Part shown: piece after piece, positions 48,294-64,000 of the stretch
Layout of the letters: each line of letters starts with the position of its first letter
Position numbering within the stretch: the first letter of the stretch is position 1
Source of the DNA: Paracyclopina nana
Lineage: Eukaryota; Arthropoda; Copepoda; Cyclopoida; Cyclopettidae
Reading direction: 5' to 3'
Assembly: GCA_019096065.1 (NCBI GenBank)
Contig: JAGUCH010000008.1
Location: 5,833,001-5,897,000, forward strand
DNA: 64,000 nucleotides
Translations under genes and position numbers: made by a program
Notes under the pieces: model-generated
Databases searched by the model: none
Seen by the model: the letters and a program-made list of their open reading frames with translations, nothing else
What the model was told of the DNA's origin: nothing

Positions 48294-49920
48294 TACTACT
48301 ACTACACCTTTTGCAGCAATTTCAAATCAGTAGTTTTTATTGCCATTCCATGATTAATTGAGGTTGTTGACTCTTCTCTTAATGAGGACAATTACTCGGC
48401 TTATCAAACAAAGCGAAATTTGTGCCCGAAAAATGCTCAAATACAAAGAGGCGATTAATTGATCCATTCTAAATTTCATACTGCTTCAAAACAGCATTTT
48501 TTTAAATCAAAAATAGCTTTTTATGAAAAATGATAACAAGTATTTGATATTTTCAAAATTAGCATTTTAAAAGTCATTAAAAGTTATGTTCTTTTCCCGA
48601 TAATTAATTGAAATACGTCAACGCAAATTTCGACATCGAAGCCTTATCAGGCAAATTTCCAAAGCTCCAAATTATGCAATAATGCGCGTAAAAGTGACAA
48701 TCGCTTGCTTTTGTTTTCGAAACAAATCAGCATTGAATCACGCAACCTCTCACACTCAAATATCACATACTAACTTTGTTCCGCCATGATGACGAGGCAA
48801 ATCTGACCTAGCTAATCTGCATTTCTGAAATACACTTCTACATATTGAAGTTTCAAAGTCAAGAAAAGGTAGTTGTGCAATAATGACGTCTCTTCTTTAT
48901 TTAACTTTCCTAGTAGTTAAATTGCCAATAATTTATTTGATGGTTCATATTTGGACTCACTCTAACAATTGTGACAGTTCACTGGCACAGAAAAGCAAGG
49001 TTGATTTTCCAGCCAAAAAGTCACTCTTTGGCAACACAAAAAGTTAGATTGAATTATTTGCAAGGCCATTACTGGCAGAAAGTGAAAGGATTTTTTTAAA
49101 GCCCAGAATGTAGAGCCTAGACATTTCTGAAAAATGCCAGTTTATCTCGAGATTGTGATGTTGTGCAATGCGAAAAGTCGAGTCGAGCCAAAAACATGCA
49201 CATTTTGATGAAATGACCTTCAACTCCAGTGAGCAGTTCACTTCTATTCCAACTAACTTTTGAAACAGGCCTGAAAATCGACTTATTTTTTCTGCCTCGT
49301 CGTGCAGCTTGCTCACCTGCAAAAAATGCAATGCAGATTGCTGGCGAAAAATATGCATAAAGTTGTTGCCAAGTGCAACATTTTCACCAACAGCTGAGTT
49401 TTGTTTACACTTCTCAGCGGTGCACGGGTCATTGCTCGTGTCAGCTGCGCGCATGCAAACAACTTTTATTGAATATTGGAAGTACTTGATTGAATAAACT
49501 TTTTGACATTTTGCCAACTTGCATTTTTTCTGGCATTTGACAGGCCATTTATTGCGCATTTTCAAGGCAGTACATTCCTTTCTCAAGATAGGGTATCTCT
49601 ACCAGCTAGCTGTTGTTGCTCTAATGAAAAAGGTAAATACTGAACAGGTGGTTATTCTGATAAGAAAGTGCTTTTAAAAGATTTCCTCTGGTGAAAGTTG
49701 GAGTTGCTGGTGAAAACATTCTCCGATTTAAGCTCAGCAGGGCTCTAAAAACAGCTGAAACGGATTAAAATTACCAAGTGTATAACTACAGATTAATTAT
49801 TGGTTAGTACTATGAACCATGCTTAAAAATAGTCCATTTTCTAAAAGTGTGATATGTTGTAACATCAACTGACGACTGACCTAAAAAAGGGAAGAAAAAA
49901 AGCAGAATTCCATAAAATCA
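48294..49920. other. Intergenic, one unexplained minus-strand ORF
   Basis: The only long frame is a 180-codon minus-strand ORF at 49044-49586 (first ATG about 9 codons in), rich in Lys and Cys at its start. It has no recognised motif, signal peptide or splice context, so coding status is doubtful. Confidence 0.35.
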
Positions 49921-49929
49921 CGATGTGAT

Positions 49930-50370
49930 CAGCTGTTCAAACTGAGCCGTCACCTTATTTTGACACAACAACAAAAAACCAAAAAGCCTGACCTGAAAAG
50001 CAAGTAATAATTTTAGCTAATACATTATAATGGCGCGTCTAAAAACAGCAAGTAGCCTGATTCAGTGTATCAGCTGATTTTGACTGAACTCTTTATTTTA
50101 TTAGTTTTTCACCCATCTAGCATCTGCACAAAGAATGGGATAAGTTCAGAAATCAGCTGATTTTGACAGCTCTTGAGAAGTCAATTCCTTTAAAGAACCA
50201 GCTAGGTAAACAATGTACCAAAATATCATGTTTGAGATTCCTATATCTAATCTATCATAAAAAATTGCAATCAGCTGTTTAAACCACCTGACATTATTCC
50301 CAACCCTTTTTCTTAAATCAGCTGATTTTGACACTTCTAAAAAACGGCCCAAATCAGCTGATTTTGACAG
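49930..50370 (+). promoter_or_regulatory. Array of CAGCTG-centred repeats upstream of the kinase gene
   Basis: The string ATCAGCTGATTTTGAC occurs at 50069, 50152, 50317 and 50353, and shorter ATCAGCTGTT versions occur at about 49930 and 50270. Further GATCAGCTGAC and GTCAGCTGATT copies lie near 51313 and 51161. CAGCTG is an E-box for bHLH factors. The extended identity suggests either a regulatory array or remnants of a repeat. Confidence 0.5.
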
Positions 50371-51341
50371 TTGCTCAATTTTGTGCAGCATTAAAAGCAA
50401 ATTAAGGCCACTTTCTTGCTGTTTTTCCTGGCCTTTCTTCCATGCATCCTGCAGCCAGTGCAGACCATCCAAGGTTACATTTCCACACACACATGCTCCT
50501 CATGCAGGTGTTGTTTGGTGGCGATGAACTGCCTTGATCTCTTGGTATACACACATTCTGTAGAAGCAGCTCTTCCTCCTTGCTGGTTGTCAACCTTGAT
50601 GCTGGATTTTTCGATCGGAGCCTAGTACACATCTACTACATAGCATGAAGCCTAGCCGGTCCGGCTGCAGAGGCAAATGGCCTTCAAGTCCCAACTGCTC
50701 GAGTACAGCCAGCCCCGTCTCTCTGGTCGCACCTGGGGTAATTTTCCGGTCGGGATGGCCGGCCGGGTTGTATGCTGCAATCCCTGACAGCCGAACATGC
50801 GCACTTGAAGCGATATCTAGGCAAGCCAGGCCACTGTTACAAGCAGCGGAGAAAGAAAGAAAGGCAGGCTGGCTTGTGGCTAACTGTCAGATCGAGCACA
50901 TGCACACAGTGCTACACACATCCACATTTACTATATGCGCTCAGTCAGTCCGATCCGGCCACTGGGGCTAGTATTAGAACTCTCACATATATATCTCCAT
51001 TTCTCAGCAGTGCGAGAAGCTCCACCACCAAGAGTCAAAAATCAGTGAACAGAGATTCAATGGGTCCAGATTAACCAGTTATTTGCTGTAGTGCTCAACA
51101 CAGTGGTCGCGCAGCTGCAGGTGAACAAGGCCAGTGTGCAAGAAGACTTAAGCTTAAAAGTCAGCTGATTCCTCAAGACTGCAAGCAAGAAGATTTGGGC
51201 CCGAATTCGAGGCCGTTGTTAGCTTGCAAGGCAGGAAAAAGAGGCCGTTCCACGAGCCTGCTTCCATGACGAGGCCGAACGGGTTAAACCTTGGAGTCAG
51301 TTGTGACTGATGATCAGCTGACCTACTTTTGACACACAACG

Positions 51342-51440
51342 ATGGCGGCCTTCTCCACCGAGACACTCTTGAGTATGCTCAAAAAGAAGCCTTTATCAAG
51401 GCTGTCGGACTTGGACTCTGGCCACATGACCGACAGGTGA
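51342..51440 (+). CDS. Upstream ORF (32 codons) in the kinase gene 5' region, or alternative first exon
   Basis: An ATG in good context (ACGATGGCGG) opens a 32-residue Ser/Lys/Leu-rich frame ending at TGA 51438-51440, 70 bp before the kinase ATG. A splice donor-like CAG|GTGATA at 51437 lies just before the stop, so it could instead be a first exon. Its phase (2) does not fit the kinase exon 2 acceptor, and local acceptors lead to stops. Translation is unproven. Confidence 0.3.
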   Translation: MAAFSTETLLSMLKKKPLSRLSDLDSGHMTDR

Positions 51441-51510
51441 TATTTAGACGTCCACAACCTAGTGAAATTACCCGCGTCTCAAGCACGCTCAGCTACCAAT
51501 ACAGTTAAAA

Positions 51511-59104
<7,594 letters not shown>

Positions 59105-59390
59105 ATTTTTATTACTACTTAAGATAACATAATGTGTACAATATGACTACTCAAAAGGTGCTGGGGAAATTTTTGTACTTCATCAGAAAAACAACATCAT
59201 GAACAACTTAGCGAAATTATACTGCTGACTTGTGCCTACATCCATTTGTATCGGCACGAGTTGGAAGAAGATTTTTTAATAGCTCCAATATTTATTAGAC
59301 ATCAAATTGTGTAAAAATAGACGAAAACATAGAGTTTAAGTACGATTGTCATTTATTATGATAAACTTCTGCAATTGTGGTAACGGACAA

Positions 59391-59396
59391 AATAAA
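59391..59396 (+). terminator. Polyadenylation signal of the kinase gene
   Basis: AATAAA lies 287 bp downstream of the kinase stop codon. Confidence 0.6.
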
Positions 59397-60950
59397 TTTG
59401 CAAACACAACTCACATAATGTTCTCTTACTTTTCGCCTCTTTGTGAATCCGGATTTCGACTGAATGTAAGCAACTAATCGGCTTTTCATTGGAAATAATT
59501 GGCATCCAATTAAAAATTTCTTTTAAGCATCTAAATCAAAGGATATCATGAAGAATATGCATTCAAAAGTATTCAAATTACATCAGTTTCATCCTTAAAT
59601 ACTTGAAAGTGTATACAAGATTTCAAGTTATGTTTTATGTGAGTTTGAACTACTTTGAAAAAGGTAAACAATTCGATACATTTTTCAACATCAAAGCCAC
59701 GTCAAGGTAATTTTTCAACAGACCTCATCAAATTTCCTTGGGGCTATGTTTTCTTTCTGGAGCCTATATACATAGTAGTTAAGGCCATGCCCATCAGACA
59801 TGTAAATTAAGCCCTTCCACTTGGGCGCTTGTAGCCAAAGCTAACGAAGAATCTGACCGTGACAATGCAGTGATTCAAAACCACCACAAAAGCCACTCAC
59901 GATCATCAAATCAGAGCATCCTCATTAAAGAATAATTGGATTCCTTCTAATTAAATTAAAAAAATTATATTCAGCCACTTGAGCCAAAAAAGAAGTATGC
60001 TGGTATCCCCTCCCAGATTTTGCTTCTATATAACTACGCAGCAATATACGGGTAAAAAAATTTGATTCAGCCCATCATCAAAAGAAGCAAGAAAAGGGCT
60101 TTGATCTTTGGCATATTTCATATGCTTACACTAATACAAACTGCTACATATACGTACGTATCAGCTCGTAAAATATTGCATCTACTTCTGCTAGGATTTG
60201 GGAATAGTGCCACAACACACAATGTAGAATATGTGATTTATTTCACAATTCCTGCATGGATTGTGTTGCTGAAAGCCTTCTTGATCGAATGGCAAATACA
60301 CAGGATGTAGGGAAATGCTCGGATAGCACATCGATCCATGCACGACGCATTGTGTATTTTTAGTTTTGTGTGGCTGTAGTGAGGATACACATGAGATACA
60401 TTAGACGACACTGCCTTAATTAACGCGAAAGCTAGAAAACTTCAAAAGGACTTAAGCTAGCGAGCTTGGTAACTTTCTCATCTTTGCTCCTCGATGAGAA
60501 TTTAAGAGGAGGGGATATATGATATGATGAGGATAAAGAGAATTAAGGCACACACACACACATCCAAGATCGTTCTCAAATTCTAGCAGCCAGCTAAGTT
60601 GAGCACAAGTGAAGTGATCTTCTATTTGCTCAGTTCTAGTACTTGGTGGTGAAGGGTAAAAGGAAACTTTATTAATAAAACTTCAGAGCTTTAAAAAGAG
60701 ATTTTGAGCTGAAACCAAATAAATAGCACAATCAATCACTGAAAATTAAAATGGCAAACGTTTGCATTCGATGGCACACGTTAGTTCTCATTAGCGTGCA
60801 AAATTTACCAGTTGTGCTCATTTGCAATCTTAGGCGCACACGACCAATAAGATGCACATTTTTTAATGGTTAACGGCACACAATTTTGTAAATTAGCCCA
60901 CAAATGACATTGATTGGGAATGAGAGGGGAATACAGTGAAAAATCCGCAA
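59397..60950. other. Intergenic sequence with no supported gene
   Basis: There is a TATA-like TCTATATAA near 60025 and an (AC)n tract near 60550. ORFs are short and motif-free. Confidence 0.5.
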
Positions 60951-61300
60951 TGTCAAAAGTCCTCATAAAGGCCTAGGCGAGGACTTTTTCCACCTGCTTT
61001 TGACTTTTTTAGCCAAAATTGTTCAACCTTTTTCAACCCTGTTTTTGACGTTTTAGCCAAAAAATTCGCCTCGGCGATCATTTTGGCTGAAATGCCATTA
61101 AAACATTAAAAAATAGCAAAAGTGTTCGCCTTGGCGAATATTTAGGCTAAATTGTCGAAGATAGGGTAGAAAAATGTTAGCATTTCCGAACATTTTTGGC
61201 AAAAAAAAATCGTCAAAAAACCATCTAAAATAGCAAAAGTGTTCGCCGTGGCGAACAATTATAGCAAAAAATGTCAAAATTGTCACATTCTCATACTTTT
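60950..61300. repeat. Palindrome-bearing repeats with TTCGCC...GGCGAA cores
   Basis: Palindromic cores occur at 61065-61077, 61125-61138 and 61241-61256. The last two are each preceded by AAAATAGCAAAAGTG or a close variant, about 117 bp apart. This is a small diverged tandem array in AT-rich sequence. Confidence 0.5.
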
Positions 61301-61589
61301 GGCGCATGTGGTCTTTTTTAAACATTGGGACTTTTTACATCTAGTTCATACTCAAAAGGACTCATGATATCTTACCTTTAAATGAGTGGACTTTTAGTGT
61401 CGGGTCTTTTTTAAGCAAGAGATCTGGACATTACACATAGCGGACTTTTTAGAGTACATCCAATGAGAGGCATTTAAAAATGGCAAATACCTAACAAAAT
61501 AAACTCACGTAGGCACTTATTGATACATTTTACATTTACAACCACTATTGTCATATTGAAATATATGGCAGAGTTGAAATAACAGTATA

Positions 61590-62110
61590 TTACTAAATGG
61601 CACACTAAGGCCAGGATCAGCTGGTCCTGATTGCAGCGCAATTTCAATCATAATGTCAGCTGCTGCTTGTAATTGCGCTGCAATTTAAGTGGATCAGCTA
61701 CTACAGATAATTGCAGTGCAATTTCGGTGAGCAAAGCAGCGGCGGAACTTTAAGAATAAAGTCAACCAAACCTTGCAATTTTAGTTGGCCGAATTTTTGG
61801 CCTTACTTGTAAAAATAGAGGCTGTTTTTTGGTAAGTTAAGCTCTAATGATCCCATTTCTTAATTTTGGTCTTAAAGTTTTACTTTAAACCCGCTAAAGA
61901 AGTAATTTTTTGCACATACCAAAAATTGGATTACAATTACCAGCTGATCGCTGTAATGTTGACAATTGCATCGCAATTACGGCGCTCAAAATTGCGATGA
62001 AATAACCAGCTGATCCAGGCCTAAGGCACAAAATATAAAGTAAGGCACTAAATGGCACAATAAGGCAATAAATGGCACTCTAAGGCACAAAATGGCACAC
62101 ATAGAAATTA
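61590..62110 (+). repeat. Short minisatellite interrupted by a MITE
   Basis: Units of the kind TAAGGCAC(A/T)AAATGGCAC recur on the right (62022-62105). One matching unit remains on the left (61594-61608), showing that the element between them landed inside the array. Confidence 0.65.
61609..62021. mobile_element. PIF/Harbinger-like MITE with TAA duplication
   Basis: The 413-bp element has TIRs GGCCAGGATCAGCTGGT and, on the other end, GGCCTGGATCAGCTGGT. It is flanked by TAA at 61606-61608 and 62022-62024. The interior repeatedly carries ATTGC(A)GCGCAATT-like palindromes. There is no ORF. Three-base TAA duplications with GGCC ends fit Harbinger-type non-autonomous elements. Confidence 0.78.
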
Positions 62111-62462
62111 AATGGCCAAGATGTCATAAAATTGCACGTATTGCATTTTAAAAATAGCCGGCAATGGTATCAAATGACAAATAGCACCTAACCATTGCGT
62201 GTATTGGTACATTTCAGTATTTAGTCTGTGAATTTGCTCAAAATAAAAACGTAAGCCTTATTTTGGTTTGCTTTAAGCTAGAGGCCTAGATAAATGACAT
62301 TGCCAATATGTTAGTACATTATGAGACACAGATGACTTGTGGGACACACAAACGTCATCAATCCTCTCCAGTGTGCCAACTCAAATTATGCTGCAGCTCT
62401 CTTATGCAATTGCTTGTCTAGCTATCTTTTCTTTATGTGGCAAGATTTTTTCAAAAGAGAAA

Positions 62463-62693
62463 AGGCCGTTCTCATATTGCCGGAAAAAGCTAAGCTAAGG
62501 TGAAATTAGCTAAGCTAAGGTAAAATTAGCTAAGCTAAGGTACAAATTATGCGACGAAAACCGGTTATTTCGCTCAACATTCACAAAAAGCAGCTACTTT
62601 GCTTGAAATGTTGAGCGTTTGCTTAGCTATTTTTACCTTAGCTTAGCTATTTTTACCTTAGCTTAGCTTTTTCCGGCAATATGAGAACGGCCT
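62463..62693. mobile_element. TIR element with GCTAAG sub-repeats and AAA duplication
   Basis: The 231-bp element has TIRs of about 70 bp that begin AGGCCGTTCTCATATTGCCG, identical over roughly the first 41 bp at the two ends. Each arm contains two to three copies of AGCTAAGCTAAGGT. AAA flanks both sides (62460-62462, 62694-62696). It is probably recent given the near-perfect arms, and probably Harbinger-like by the GGCC end and 3-bp duplication. Confidence 0.8.
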
Positions 62694-63905
62694 AAAGATT
62701 ACATGGCGCTAATGTAACAACGGCATCAGTATAAAAGCAAGGGAAAAAGAGGAACTCCTTACAGAAGAAATAGGCTTGCATGAAAAAGTAAATTGTGGGA
62801 AATCATGTCAAAGAAGCTCTCAAGGCTTTTTTTGGCCCTATCATAATAACAAGAGTGAATGAAAAGCAATAGCAGCAAAGCAAAAATAGCACACTTTTAC
62901 TTCAGTGACTTTTTGCCATTTAGAGTATGCTTCCAATTTTCTGATATTGGAAATTGATGGATCAAGATCGATGATCCAGCCTTGCTTTGATGAAGAAAAG
63001 CATGAAAAAAAAATTCTTAAGGCAGTTATTGTGTGGCTTTTATGGAATAAATCGACTACTACCATACTACACTAAACATAGGCCTATAATGATTTTCCCC
63101 ATGCTTCTTTGGGCGAAAACAAGGCTTGGTCTAGCATGCTTAAAAGCATATAATGCCTCAAGGGCAATAGACTTAAGTAAATGCCACTTTACAAGAAGCT
63201 AAAAACTTCCATTAAAAACGTCTAGGATAGCAGACCTCTCCCTAATTAAATGGTAAATAATTGAAGGCTTTACTATTGGGACTGATGCTGTATCGAGGAA
63301 AAATCCAATAAGGCAGCTAAATCAAGTGAAATTGGCAAAGCCAACAAAAAAGCGACTAATTGGCAAGAAAGCAGCTCGTTAAAAGCCTTTTGTTTACGTC
63401 TGGTTAGCTGTTGCGAGAGCATGAGCGCGCACGCGCAACAGCAGATAACAAAACGTCAATCTAGGCCTAATTTAAAGTTTCAGCAAGTTTATGGGCAGCA
63501 GAAAGGCAACAACAAATTCCATAATTGTTTAGCTAGAATGAAAGGCGCATGCTTTAGTTTTGTTTACTTTGGCCAAATGTGTCTGGCTAAAAGCACCAAG
63601 AGGAACAATCTGGCTTCAGCTCAAACTCATTGTGACCAGAGGCCAAAAGGCCGAATTGCTGGGAGCAAATGATGCAAAAATACCAACAATGAAAGATCAA
63701 GCGCAAGTGGGGGAAGGTCCAATTTGATGGAAATACGCGCACACACAATTGTCTATGGCCCTTAGAAAATAGGAACAAATACCATCAGAGCAGGCAATGG
63801 CCATATAAAGCATTATAGGACATAAAAAACTCACCGCACACTGTTGTTTTCTTGATCCTCCGAAAGTCCGCGTAATGTTTGTTTACGTTTCTGCTTGCTC
63901 AAGCC

Positions 63906-63975
63906 ATGCAGCGTTGCGTGTGGGCGGGCGCCGGGCCGGCACGGCAGGCGTACTGGGCGCGTTACCAGACCAAAA
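63906..63975 (+). CDS. Candidate first coding exon of an unidentified gene, continuing past the window
   Basis: A GC-rich, CpG-rich patch contains ATG in context AGCCATGC, a 23-codon open frame, and a donor AAAA|GTAAGC at 63976. The encoded start is rich in Arg, Ala and Gly with no acidic residues, as in a mitochondrial targeting sequence. A second ATG at 63875 opens another frame through the same donor, so the reading frame is not settled. No product can be named. Confidence 0.35.
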
Positions 63976-64000
63976 GTAAGCATTCATGTAACATAGAGAT

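Noticed and set aside
60062-60310. 82-codon hydrophobic plus ORF
   Set aside because: It lacks an ATG at the listed start, has no motif and sits in AT-rich intergenic sequence.

Overview
This is a eukaryotic, almost certainly arthropod, genomic window. It is AT-rich and gene-poor, with coding exons separated by introns of about 50 bp to 15 kb. It has no operons, rRNA, CRISPR array or recognisable tRNA. The lineage call rests on a beaten-path (Beat) type immunoglobulin gene, a Tyr/Gly/Ala-rich cuticle-like gene with a TATA box, TCAGT-type initiator sequence and many small terminal-inverted-repeat (TIR) transposons. I cannot tell insect from crustacean.

Layout. Positions 1-8530 hold one LTR retrotransposon on the minus strand: a long Gag with two zinc knuckles, an extra small two-membrane-segment ORF, then an open pol (protease, Ty3/Gypsy-like reverse transcriptase, RNase H, DDE integrase) running off the left edge. 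From 8590 to 11430 lie a GC-rich island of unknown origin and a foldback MITE. Positions 11694-32997 hold the Beat gene: a probable leader exon at 11.7 kb, a signal-peptide exon at 16.34 kb, a 15.3-kb intron and five exons at 31.67-33.0 kb that complete a 288-residue, two-Ig-domain, membrane-tethered protein. The large intron carries a nested element at 25.3-27.6 kb. That element is bounded by TIRs and contains a 54-bp satellite arranged head-to-head, which would fold into a very long RNA hairpin.

Positions 33-47 kb are intergenic with MITEs of several types: hAT-like with an 8-bp target duplication, Tc1-like, Chapaev-like, and Transib-like with CACAGTGG ends and a 5-bp target duplication inside an older TIR. 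They also contain a cluster of CTCF-like sites at 43.66-44.49 kb. Positions 47096-48071 encode a 160-residue secreted, tyrosine-rich cuticle-like protein in four exons. Positions 51511-59104 encode an MSK/JIL-1 type tandem-kinase protein (about 1036 residues, seven exons), preceded by an array of CAGCTG-centred repeats and an upstream ORF. Positions 59.4-63.9 kb are intergenic with two more TIR elements and a short minisatellite. A GC-rich candidate first exon of another gene starts at 63906.

The host genes are unrelated in function: neuronal adhesion, cuticle, and nuclear kinase signalling. The most unusual material is the mobile DNA, namely the retroelement's extra membrane ORF, the inverted satellite array and the precisely dated nested insertion at 46.08-46.56 kb.
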